Assembly: GCA_964567585.1 (NCBI GenBank)
Contig: CAZMND010000016.1
Location: forward strand, 1-29,349
Direction of reading: 5' to 3'
Length of the DNA stretch: 29,349 nucleotides
From: CALZKI01 sp964567585
GTDB taxonomy: Bacteria > Bacillota > Clostridia > Lachnospirales > Lachnospiraceae
Made by a program: the position numbers and the translations under genes. The notes under the pieces are model-generated. The model saw only the letters and a program-made list of their open reading frames with translations. It ran no database searches and was not told where the DNA came from. Below are positions 15,309-22,560 of the stretch, piece by piece (within the stretch, counting starts at the first letter, position 1; each line of letters starts with the position of its first letter).

Positions 15309-15590
15309 CTTGGTTTTTGAAATCAGCTGTTCATTTACCAAAAATTGATTTTGTGGCAGTGCGCCTTGGCGTACTGCCTCTTCTTTTAAGTATTTGTAGC
15401 GTTTTAACAAGGAATTCACCTCGTAGATGTAACATTCTATCAAATCCTCATCTGTAACATAATTAAGGCGCGCATAGGCGGTTTCCAACTCACTTAAAGT
15501 CCTCTTTAAATCATCCAAAATATTGGGAATGCCGAATTGCTCCTGATTTATCGTATGGTCGTAATTCGTCTGACTGAAAAACAGTTTCAT
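15285..15590 (-). CDS. DUF2508 / YaaL-like small protein
   Basis: This is a 101-residue charged helical protein; the segment ELETAYARLNYVTDEDLIECYIYEVNSL contains the pattern of the DUF2508 (YaaL) family: an amphipathic helix, then a 'VTDxDLIxxYIY' motif and a basic RYKYLKEEA stretch. Its function is unknown. The ATG (complement 15588-15590) is preceded by AAGGAAG. It is divergent from the bofA-like gene at 15719. In Bacillus subtilis yaaL lies between recR and bofA, so the neighbourhood is kept while the orientation differs. It is the only minus-strand protein gene in the window. Its tail overlaps the end of fliS on the other strand, so the two messages can form a 24-bp duplex. Confidence 0.78.
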   Translation of the reverse strand: MKLFFSQTNYDHTINQEQFGIPNILDDLKRTLSELETAYARLNYVTDEDLIECYIYEVNSLLKRYKYLKEEAVRQGALPQNQFLVNEQLISKTKLYTEPSI

Positions 15591-15718
15591 ATAAGCTTCC
15601 TTCCCCTATCCGGACACATCATTGTCCTTTTTAAAAGTATAGACAAAAATTGGAAGATTATTCATAAAATATCCTTATCCTTCATAGTTTTAATTAAGAA
15701 ATTTTAAGGGACAAAATT

Positions 15719-15991
15719 ATGGAACAATATACAGATTTAATTATATTATTTTCCGGCATTACCATAGTTTTCTTTGTGGCACTCCTCTTAAAGAAATCAT
15801 CTATTTTTATTACTTTTTTATTGCGTGGAATTTTATGTGCGCTGGTCATTTATTTTGCGAATATGGGCTTTGAAAGGGTGGGATTGTCCATTGCCGTGGC
15901 ACTGAATTCAGCCAGTCTTTTGACAAGCGCAATCCTTGGATTTCCTGGGCTTTTGCTACTTTACGGAATTAAAATTTACAAGTCGTTGTGA
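15719..15991 (+). CDS. bofA: BofA-family membrane protein (pro-sigma-K processing inhibitor type)
   Basis: The 90-residue protein is almost entirely hydrophobic, with three likely membrane helices, and ends in LGFPGLLLLYGIKIY, matching the conserved GxPG C-terminal motif of BofA. In Bacillus, BofA holds the intramembrane protease SpoIVFB inactive in the mother cell during sporulation. Many Clostridia carry the gene whether or not they sporulate, so its role here is open. The ATG at 15719 is 8 nt after AAGGG. Its partner gene across the 128-bp divergent gap is yaaL-like, which supports the call. No strong promoter is visible in that gap. A short T-rich stretch but no clear GC hairpin follows. 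Confidence 0.82.
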   Translation: MEQYTDLIILFSGITIVFFVALLLKKSSIFITFLLRGILCALVIYFANMGFERVGLSIAVALNSASLLTSAILGFPGLLLLYGIKIYKSL

Positions 15992-16027
15992 GAAATTAAC
16001 AAAAATAATTTTTTTGAAAAAAACCTA

Positions 16028-16056
16028 TGGACAGACAAAAAAATTGTCGCTATAAT
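16028..16056 (+). promoter_or_regulatory. Promoter of the Tad pilus operon with an inverted repeat in the spacer
   Basis: TGGACA (16028-16033) and a perfect TATAAT (16051-16056) are 17 bp apart. The spacer contains GACAA-AAAAA-TTGTC (16034-16048), an exact 5-bp dyad that could be bound by a regulator. It is the only strong promoter seen before the 11-gene Tad operon. Confidence 0.75.
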
Positions 16057-16060
16057 GCAA

Positions 16061-16175
16061 TTTACCAGTTCATAAAAAATCTATTACAAATCGTTTTTAT
16101 TTTTGTAGCATTTCGCTACGGAGTTCCTAGAAAGAAATTTTAGGGAAAATTTGGCTGAAGGGAAGTGGTAAAAGT
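16061..16175 (+). promoter_or_regulatory. Self-closing 5' leader of the Tad operon
   Basis: The leader of about 113 nt can be closed by pairing its first bases, TTTACCAGTTC (16061-16071), with GAAGTGGTAAA (16162-16172) just before the ATG; ten of eleven pairs form, with one G-G mismatch. The closing stem covers most of the SD region GAAGGGAAG. Inside, GTAGC-ATTTC-GCTAC (16105-16119) forms a clear hairpin. No known riboswitch motif is recognised. A translation-control element is inferred. Confidence 0.5.
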
Positions 16176-16718
16176 ATGCTTGTGCTGCTACTGATACTTA
16201 TGGCAGCAGTCTACACGGATTATAGGCAGAACAGAATTCCGAATTGGATTATTATTTTTGGTGTGTCCAGTGGTCTTTTAATCAGTTTGATACATGGCGG
16301 GATAGGGATGCTTTGCGAAGGGCTTTTTGGAATGCTCTTGCCGGTTATTATACTCTATCCGATATTTATGATTGGAGGTCTTGGCGCAGGGGATTTGAAA
16401 CTTTTTGCCGTGGCAGGCAGTTACTTGGGTATCAAGGGAATTACAATTTCTTTTGTTATTGCATTTGTTATAGGTGCAATAATTTCTCTCGTGAAAATGA
16501 TGTGTTTTCACAATTTCAAAGAACGAATCTATTATTTTTTCTCTTATATGGTGGACCTTTTCCTACGAGGGAAATGGCGGCTGTATGAAATGACAGACGG
16601 ACAAGCTCCTTATGAAGATGGGTCCGTGGATGAATCTTCAGATTTTCCAAAACACAAAATACACTTTGCATTACCGATTTTTCTGGGAGTGATTGTTTAC
16701 GTAGGAGGAGTCCTATGA
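16176..16718 (+). CDS. Prepilin peptidase, CpaA/TadV-like (A24 family)
   Basis: This aspartic membrane protease removes the leader peptide from Flp prepilin and pseudopilins. The 180-residue protein has several membrane helices and both catalytic aspartates in context: TDYRQNRIPN (Asp15) and GGLGAGDLKL (Asp73, the GxGD motif). It lacks the N-terminal methyltransferase domain, as is usual for the TadV type. It ends in a soluble tail and one more hydrophobic segment. The SD is AAGGGAAG with a rather long spacing, partly hidden by the leader fold described upstream. Its stop overlaps the start of the TadZ-like gene by 4 bp. A second A24-type protein is at 23459-23893. Confidence 0.9.
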   Translation: MLVLLLILMAAVYTDYRQNRIPNWIIIFGVSSGLLISLIHGGIGMLCEGLFGMLLPVIILYPIFMIGGLGAGDLKLFAVAGSYLGIKGITISFVIAFVIGAIISLVKMMCFHNFKERIYYFFSYMVDLFLRGKWRLYEMTDGQAPYEDGSVDESSDFPKHKIHFALPIFLGVIVYVGGVL

Positions 16719-17725
16719 GAAGTAAGCAATTGGTTATTTATGATATGGATGCTCTTTATGCAATGCGGCTTCAAAGGTTTCTATGTGAAAGAGAAGGTAA
16801 TTATTTCGAGATAATTACTTTTACGAATCGGACGGACTTGGAAAAGGGTTGTGGTATTCAGGGAAAAATAAAACCGGAGATTTTATTGGTTGCAGAAAGT
16901 TGTTTTTATGAAGAAATTTTAGCGATTGAGGCTAAACACCTTTTTATTTTAAATGAAACGGGATTAAAGAGTCTTTCCGAGTTTGCAAATTTTAGCAAAT
17001 ATCAGGCGGCAAATGTACTGTTTCAGCAGATTTTGCTTGAGTATGCGGAAAGGGAGCAGGACTTTGTTCCCAGGTTTTGCGGAAATAAGAAGGCGAAGAT
17101 AATAGGCGTTTATACACCGATTACCAGGTGTCTCCAGACTGGATTTTCTTTTTCTCTTTCCCAGAGTCTAGGAAAAAAAGGCAGAACTTTGTACATCAAT
17201 TTTGAGCAGTATTCAGGCTTTTCAAAACTGTTTCAGAAAGGGTATATAAAGGATTTATCGGATTTGGTTTACTATTTTTCTTACTCGAGAGAGAAATTTC
17301 TTTATTGGCTGGAAGGTGTCGTGGAGCATTTTGGACAACTGGATTACATTCCACCGGTACTGACGGCTACATCATTATCCGAGGTGGCAGAAAACGTGTG
17401 GATAGAGATGCTGGATTTGATTGCAAAGGATACAGAGTATGATTTTATTGTTTTAGATTTGAACGAGAATGTTCAAGGGATTTTTCAGATTTTAGATTTA
17501 TGTCATATTGTGTATACCATTACCAGGGATGATGTTATCTCTATGGCAAAACTTGGCCAGTTTCGTCAGATGCTTGAAGGGAGCCGATATGCGTCAGTGA
17601 AAGAAAAAATAAGATATTTAAAATTTCCGAGGTTTGGGTCAAATGATGAGGGATTTGAAGAAATGCTCCATGGAGAATTGCGGGAATATACAGACAAATT
17701 GTCAGATGAGGATTTTTATGAATAA
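16715..17725 (+). CDS. TadZ/CpaE-like pilus assembly protein with a degenerate P-loop
   Basis: TadZ proteins mark the cell pole where the Tad machine is built. The 336-residue protein has an N-terminal receiver-like domain (about 1-112) and a ParA/MinD-like domain from residue 127. The expected deviant Walker A (KGGxGKT) reads GVYTPITRCLQTGFS (131-145): only the spacing remains and no lysine is in place. The later VLDLNENV strand still matches the fold. Nucleotide hydrolysis therefore looks unlikely, although fold and position are clear. The crystal structure of a TadZ from Eubacterium rectale, a relative, showed this atypical two-domain form. GGAGG (16704-16708) precedes the ATG by 6 nt. The 3' end overlaps cpaF by 8 bp. 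Confidence 0.8.
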   Translation: MRSKQLVIYDMDALYAMRLQRFLCEREGNYFEIITFTNRTDLEKGCGIQGKIKPEILLVAESCFYEEILAIEAKHLFILNETGLKSLSEFANFSKYQAANVLFQQILLEYAEREQDFVPRFCGNKKAKIIGVYTPITRCLQTGFSFSLSQSLGKKGRTLYINFEQYSGFSKLFQKGYIKDLSDLVYYFSYSREKFLYWLEGVVEHFGQLDYIPPVLTATSLSEVAENVWIEMLDLIAKDTEYDFIVLDLNENVQGIFQILDLCHIVYTITRDDVISMAKLGQFRQMLEGSRYASVKEKIRYLKFPRFGSNDEGFEEMLHGELREYTDKLSDEDFYE

Positions 17726-18947
17726 AGAACAATATGAGGTTTTACAAAGAGATGTTTATCAGACAGTAATGGACGGGATGGATTTCAACAAAGATTTATC
17801 GGATAAGGAAATTATCGAACTGATTGATGAAGCAATTGTTTCCAGGAGTAAAGTAAAGGCTATAGAAATTCCCGAAAGAGGAAGGCTGAAAAAGGATATT
17901 TTTTATTCCATAAGAAAATTGGACGTGCTTCAGGAATTTATAGATAATCCGGACATTACGGAAATTATGGTAAATGGGAAAAATCATATTTTTATTGAGA
18001 AAGACGGTGCCCTCAAAGAGACGGGAGTGGGTTTGATAAGTGAGGAAAAGCTTAACAACCTGATTACCCAGATTGTTTCCAAGTGTAACCGCAGGGTCAA
18101 TGAAAGTTCACCGATTGTGGATGCCAGACTGGAGGACGGTTCAAGGGTCAATGTTGTTATGAGCCCCATATCCATAGATGGCGCAGCAATTACAATTCGT
18201 AAATTTCCAAAAAATCCGATTACAATGGACAAGCTAATTCAAATCGGCTCTATTTCCAAAGAAGCAGTTCTGTTTTTACAAAAACTGATCATTGCAGGGT
18301 ATAACATTTTTATTTCCGGCGGAACAGGTTCAGGGAAGACAACTTTTCTAAATGCATTATCAGGATTCATTCCCGGGGAAGAAAGAATTATCACAATTGA
18401 AGACAGTGCAGAATTACAGCTTTTAGAGGTGCCTAATCTGGTCAGATTAGAGACAAGAAATCAAAATGCGGAAGGGTGTGTTGAAATCACTATCAGAGAC
18501 TTAATTAAGACTTCTTTGCGTATGAGACCTGACCGCATTATTGTGGGTGAAGTCAGAGGCGGTGAAGCTGTGGATTTATTGCAATGTCTAAATACCGGGC
18601 ATGATGGAAGCATGTCTACGGGACATTCCAACAGTGCACCGGATATGATAAGTCGCCTTGAAACGATGGTTTTAATGGGAATGGATTTGCCGATAGAGGC
18701 AGTCCGAAGACAAATAGCTTCGGGAATAGATATATTTGTTCATTTAGGACGTCTTAGGGATAAGAGCAGAAAGGTTTTGCAGATAGCAGAAGTGCTGGAA
18801 TACAGAGATGGAGAAATTAAACTGAACACTTTATTTGAATATGAGGAGATGGGAGAAAATGAAGAAGGAAAAGTGGTTGGCAGGCTATGTAAAAAGGCTG
18901 AACTTACTCATAAAGAGAAACTCATGGCAGCAGGTATTGTTATATAG
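17718..18947 (+). CDS. cpaF: CpaF/TadA-family pilus secretion ATPase
   Basis: This hexameric type II/IV secretion ATPase powers Flp pilus assembly from the cytoplasmic face. The 409-residue protein has an intact Walker A GGTGSGKTT (201-209), an Asp box (IEDSAEL), a Walker B region RIIVGEVRGGEA (from 273) and a His box TGHDGSMSTGHSNS; all catalytic motifs are intact. The ATG at 17718 was chosen because GAGG (17708-17711) lies 6 nt upstream; earlier in-frame starts lie inside tadZ without an SD. It overlaps tadZ by 8 bp and its last 89 bp are shared with tadB in another frame. The C-terminal tail in that overlap (VVGRLCKKAEL...AAGIV) still looks like a normal CpaF ending. Confidence 0.95.
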   Translation: MNKEQYEVLQRDVYQTVMDGMDFNKDLSDKEIIELIDEAIVSRSKVKAIEIPERGRLKKDIFYSIRKLDVLQEFIDNPDITEIMVNGKNHIFIEKDGALKETGVGLISEEKLNNLITQIVSKCNRRVNESSPIVDARLEDGSRVNVVMSPISIDGAAITIRKFPKNPITMDKLIQIGSISKEAVLFLQKLIIAGYNIFISGGTGSGKTTFLNALSGFIPGEERIITIEDSAELQLLEVPNLVRLETRNQNAEGCVEITIRDLIKTSLRMRPDRIIVGEVRGGEAVDLLQCLNTGHDGSMSTGHSNSAPDMISRLETMVLMGMDLPIEAVRRQIASGIDIFVHLGRLRDKSRKVLQIAEVLEYRDGEIKLNTLFEYEEMGENEEGKVVGRLCKKAELTHKEKLMAAGIVI

Positions 18948-19635
18948 TCTTTGCGGCATTTTCGCAGCAGCGGTATTTGCATATTTTTTCTATCGTTCTT
19001 TTTGGACCATAATTCTTCTTTTGCCGATTTCGTTTGAGATTATTTTCTTTTTGGATAATGCGATTTGGGAGAAAAATAAACAGATATTAAAGAGTCAGTT
19101 TCGGGAAATGATTTTGTCGATGGCAACAAACCTTAAAGTAGGCTATAGTCCGGAAAATGCATTTCTTGAAGCTTATGCGGATTTATCAAAATTATATGGG
19201 ACAAAAAGCAGGATTATTTATGAACTGGAAACTATTAAAAAAGGACTGTCCGTAAATATAAGTTTTGATAAGCTTCTTCGGGATTTTGAAAAGAAGTGTG
19301 AGATTGAAGAAATCTCGGAGTTTGTGGATATTTTTTGCCTGGCCGGGAAAACAGGTGGAAATCTTGTGGAGATTATCGATTCGACAGCAAATATGATTTC
19401 TGAAAAAATTACAATTGATGGGGAAATTGATGTCATAACAAGAGCCGGAAAAATGGAGCGGCACATTATGATGGTAATTCCGTTTTTGATTGTTTTGTAT
19501 ATCGAATGTACAAATAAAAACTTTTTTTCGCCTTTATATCATAATCCGACCGGAATATTGGTAATGAGCGTGTGTCTTTTGATTTATTTGGTTGCAGTAA
19601 AGGTTTCGGGAAAAATAATAAATATAAGGATTTAG
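18859..19635 (+). CDS. tadB: TadB-like inner-membrane platform protein (T2SSF domain)
   Basis: TadB and TadC form the membrane platform on which CpaF acts. The 259-residue protein has a basic N terminus, two membrane helices (about 29-46 and 48-66), a cytoplasmic T2SSF domain (about 78-200, with MATNLKVGYSPENAF and LAGKTGGNLVEI as in the GspF family) and two C-terminal helices. The ATG at 18859 is preceded by GAGGAG (18843-18848). This places 89 bp of tadB inside the end of cpaF in a different frame, unusually long for this tightly packed operon. A shorter start cannot be excluded, but the basic stretch ahead of the first helix supports this one. tadC starts 2 bp after the stop. Confidence 0.87.
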   Translation: MKKEKWLAGYVKRLNLLIKRNSWQQVLLYSLCGIFAAAVFAYFFYRSFWTIILLLPISFEIIFFLDNAIWEKNKQILKSQFREMILSMATNLKVGYSPENAFLEAYADLSKLYGTKSRIIYELETIKKGLSVNISFDKLLRDFEKKCEIEEISEFVDIFCLAGKTGGNLVEIIDSTANMISEKITIDGEIDVITRAGKMERHIMMVIPFLIVLYIECTNKNFFSPLYHNPTGILVMSVCLLIYLVAVKVSGKIINIRI

Positions 19636-19637
19636 CA

Positions 19638-20984
19638 ATGAGAAATGAACTGGGTTTAAAAATAGTGAAGGCCTTTTCGCTGGATAGAAAGTTTTTGCAA
19701 TCTTCCAAGCAACAAATGATTGCAAAAGACTTATGTACATTACATAACGGTGCGGAAAATGAAAAGCAGCTATATAGGGTCTATCTTGCAAGAAAAATGG
19801 AATATTTGCTTTTGGCTTTGGCAGGTATTGGAATTGTAATATTGGGTCTGTGGATAAGTCCGCCGGATGATGGCGAATTGAAAGGAAACATTATTACGAG
19901 GGACGGATATGAAGGGATTGAAAAGAATATTTCTTTGATAGCAAAGTCAGAGGGGATGGAAGAAGAAATAGAGATTTTCATAGAGCCGCTACATTACTCT
20001 AAAGAGCAGTTGGATACTTTTGCAGAAGCAATTTTCGAAGATGTTCCAAAGTATTATTTGGGCAGTGATGAAGTGACCGGTGAAGGGGAGTATGTCATCA
20101 AAAATCATCTGCAACTTCCGTCCAAAATAGAGGAGTATCCCTTTGAGCTTTCGTGGAATAGCAGTGATTCTGAAGTGATAGACAGAGACGGTGTTATCAC
20201 TATCGAAAATTCTAAAGAGGCACATGAAGTTATCCTGACAGTAATCTTAAGTTGCTATGAATACAGTTGGGAAAAAGAGTATGCTCTTTTGGTTTATAAA
20301 GCAGAGGATGTTTGGGAAGATAGCTTTTCAAAGAAGGTTGAAGAGGTGATAGAAGAACTGGACAATTTATCAGCCGATGAAGAAAAGTTGGTTTTACCTA
20401 AAGAAATAGAAGGCCATTCGGTTATTTATGAAGAAAAAAGCGAAAATACTGCGGCTATAGTTTTAGGATTTGGGATAGTGATAATTATGTTCTTATGGAT
20501 TTTGCCGGATAATAATTTGTCAAAGCAGAAAGAAGAGAGAAATAAGCAGTTATTGATGGATTATACGAAATTGGTGAGCAAGCTGACACTGTATATGGGA
20601 GCGGGATTGTCTTTCAGATCTACAATTGCAAAAATCGTAAAGAGTGCGGATAAAAGTAGATTTTATGCAAAAGAACTGGAAATAGTCATAAGAGAACTGG
20701 AAAACGGAATTTCCGAACAAAAAGCGATTAGTAAATTAGCGGAAAGATGTAAAATTCCATGTTACGTAAAATTGTCTGTGCTTATCAATCAGAATATCCG
20801 TAAAGGAAATACTATGCAAAAGCAACTGAAAGAAGAAATGGATAAGGCGTTTGAGGAACGAAAGAACTTAGCCAGAAAATATGGAGAAGAAGCCGGAACA
20901 AAATTATTGTTTCCTATGATTTTAATGCTTTTGGTTGTAATGGTTATGATTATGTATCCGGCATTTGTTTCATTTACGATTTAA
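19638..20984 (+). CDS. tadC: TadC-like platform protein with a large exported insert
   Basis: The C-terminal half is a normal TadC: helix 271-290, T2SSF domain about 300-415 (KLTLYMGAGLSFRSTI, then RKGNTMQKQLKEEM) and helix 424-445. Unusually, between the first helix (55-74) and the second there are about 195 residues predicted to lie outside the membrane. Residues 155-222 (PFELSWNSSDSEVIDRDGVI, then a strand-rich stretch ending ALLVYKAED) look like an atrophied bacterial Ig-type domain, with the SSD-x-V-I-x-x-x-G-x-I pattern. Total length is 448, against roughly 300 for typical TadC. The ATG at 19638 follows AAGGA by 7 nt. The insert could meet the growing pilus or the wall; this is inference. 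Confidence 0.85.
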   Translation: MRNELGLKIVKAFSLDRKFLQSSKQQMIAKDLCTLHNGAENEKQLYRVYLARKMEYLLLALAGIGIVILGLWISPPDDGELKGNIITRDGYEGIEKNISLIAKSEGMEEEIEIFIEPLHYSKEQLDTFAEAIFEDVPKYYLGSDEVTGEGEYVIKNHLQLPSKIEEYPFELSWNSSDSEVIDRDGVITIENSKEAHEVILTVILSCYEYSWEKEYALLVYKAEDVWEDSFSKKVEEVIEELDNLSADEEKLVLPKEIEGHSVIYEEKSENTAAIVLGFGIVIIMFLWILPDNNLSKQKEERNKQLLMDYTKLVSKLTLYMGAGLSFRSTIAKIVKSADKSRFYAKELEIVIRELENGISEQKAISKLAERCKIPCYVKLSVLINQNIRKGNTMQKQLKEEMDKAFEERKNLARKYGEEAGTKLLFPMILMLLVVMVMIMYPAFVSFTI

Positions 20985-20997
20985 AGGAGGTAAATAA

Positions 20998-21165
20998 ATG
21001 AAAAGTTTTAAACAGTTTTTAAAAGAAGAAGATGGAGTGGGGACCGTAGAAATTATATTGATCATAGTAGTTTTGATTGGTTTGGTAGTTATTTTTAAAA
21101 ACCAAATTACTTCTTTGGTTAATACCATTATGAAGAAAATCACATCTTCTGCAAAATCAATCTAG
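20998..21165 (+). CDS. flp: Flp-type major pilin
   Basis: This 55-residue protein is the likely pilus subunit. After a 13-residue basic/acidic leader (MKSFKQFLKEEDG) comes the class III prepilin site G13|VGTVE with Glu at +5, then a hydrophobic helix (IILIIVVLIGLVVIF) and a short polar tail. The size and motif match the Flp1-like pilins of Gram-positive Tad loci. AGGAGG (20985-20990) lies 7 nt before the ATG, the best SD of the operon, consistent with high expression. It sits directly after tadC and 1 bp before the DUF5702-like gene. The A24 peptidases in this operon are the obvious processing enzymes. Its short length makes it easy to miss. Confidence 0.9.
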   Translation: MKSFKQFLKEEDGVGTVEIILIIVVLIGLVVIFKNQITSLVNTIMKKITSSAKSI

Positions 21166-21166
21166 T

Positions 21167-22546
21167 ATGAAAAAGGGTTATATCACAGTGTTTTTTGCAC
21201 TGGTATTTATGGTACTAATGTCTTTTGTGTTGTCCATATTTGAAGGAATTAAGATTAATGCTTACAGATTAAAAGCCGAATGCGCGTATTCTGTAGCGGC
21301 TAATTCCGTGCTTGGAGAATATCAGATAGAACTTTTGGAAATGTATGATTTATTTTATGTGGATACCGCATACAAAACGGGAATACCGGACTATCATCAG
21401 CTGGAAGCACATTTGTGGGAATACATAAGTCATAACTTAGAGGAATCACCGGCATCTGTAGAGATAAATCAAATAATGTTAGCGACAGACAATGAGGGAT
21501 ATGGATATCGAAAACAGATATCTGATTATATGAAGGACAAAATGGGTGTTTCTTATGTGGAACAGTTGTCAGGATTGTTTCATAGAGTGTCAAAAGAGGG
21601 TTTTCTTACAGATGATTTGACTACGCATAGTAAATGGGATGAAAAATGGCAGGAAGCATTGGCGGGAAGAGAAAGTATTCCGGAAGATACATGGAACAAA
21701 GTTGAAAAATATAGCCCTATAAAAGAGGTTTACAACGTACGGGAATCCTTTATTCTAAATCAGGTTATAAAGAATGAAAATAATATATCAAAAAAGCAAG
21801 TGAATTGTTCGGATTTTGTAAGTAACAGGGAACGTATTACAGGTACCGGAGATAAGGGTGAGTTAATTTTAACTGATAAAATCTATTTTATCGGGTATGC
21901 GTTTGAGAAGTTTTCCTGTTTTTCAAAGAAAAAGAGTGAATCTCTCTTGAGTTATGAAATTGAATATCTGATAGGTGAAAGTGGAAGTGATTACGAAAAT
22001 TTGAGTGTAGTGGCAAAGAAAATTTTGGCTGTCAGAGAATGCAATAATTTGTCATATCTTTTATCTGATAGCGATAAAATGTCGCTTATTAAAGAAGTAT
22101 CAACCGCTTTGTCAGCAATTGTAATATGTCCTGAGCTAGAACCGGTTTTTGAAATTCTTTTAGTTGGGCTATGGTCCTATGTCGAAAGCATAAATGATGT
22201 AAAGATTTTATTTGAGGGAGGAAAGGTGCCTTTAACGAAAACAAAGAATACTTGGGCTACTGACTTAGAAAGTGGATTTGGGTTAAATGTTGTTACAAAC
22301 GAAATAAATCAGACCGGGGAAGGAATGGACTATAAACAATATCTGGAAATGCTTTTATTATTTACGGGAGATGAAAAGCTTACGTTCAGAAGTATGGATT
22401 TGATTGAAATGAATATACGTGAAATAAAAGGAAATGAAAACTTTAGAATGGATGGTTGTGCAGAGGACTTTTTGGTAAATGTGATATTTGAAATTCCGCA
22501 ATTGGGAAGTTATCAGATTGTCAGAAAGTTCGGATATGGTTTATAA
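21167..22546 (+). CDS. DUF5702-like, TadG/TadE-type surface protein of the Tad operon
   Basis: The 459-residue protein starts with a short basic end and a single membrane helix (about 6-26, YITVFFALVFMVLMSFVLSI), followed by a large exported region rich in charged helices, including AECAYSVAANSVLGEY and ELLEMYDLFYVDTA just after the helix. This layout matches proteins annotated DUF5702 in clostridial Tad operons and resembles TadG-type minor pilus components. The prepilin-like site G4|YITVF has Phe instead of Glu at +5, so it may stay membrane-anchored and uncut. The ATG lies 1 bp after the flp stop and there is no SD, so its translation should depend on flp. The exact role is unknown. Confidence 0.68.
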   Translation: MKKGYITVFFALVFMVLMSFVLSIFEGIKINAYRLKAECAYSVAANSVLGEYQIELLEMYDLFYVDTAYKTGIPDYHQLEAHLWEYISHNLEESPASVEINQIMLATDNEGYGYRKQISDYMKDKMGVSYVEQLSGLFHRVSKEGFLTDDLTTHSKWDEKWQEALAGRESIPEDTWNKVEKYSPIKEVYNVRESFILNQVIKNENNISKKQVNCSDFVSNRERITGTGDKGELILTDKIYFIGYAFEKFSCFSKKKSESLLSYEIEYLIGESGSDYENLSVVAKKILAVRECNNLSYLLSDSDKMSLIKEVSTALSAIVICPELEPVFEILLVGLWSYVESINDVKILFEGGKVPLTKTKNTWATDLESGFGLNVVTNEINQTGEGMDYKQYLEMLLLFTGDEKLTFRSMDLIEMNIREIKGNENFRMDGCAEDFLVNVIFEIPQLGSYQIVRKFGYGL

Positions 22547-22560
22547 GGAGGTGAAAGAGG

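Noticed and set aside
15612..15632. GGACA-CATCAT-TGTCC hairpin followed by five T as a plus-strand terminator
   Set aside because: The stem is only 5 bp and it lies in the leader of the opposite-strand DUF2508 gene; too weak to call.
16057..16175. Tad operon leader as a c-di-GMP (GEMM) or preQ1 riboswitch
   Set aside because: The conserved cores of these classes are not visible; only the general self-pairing architecture is supported.
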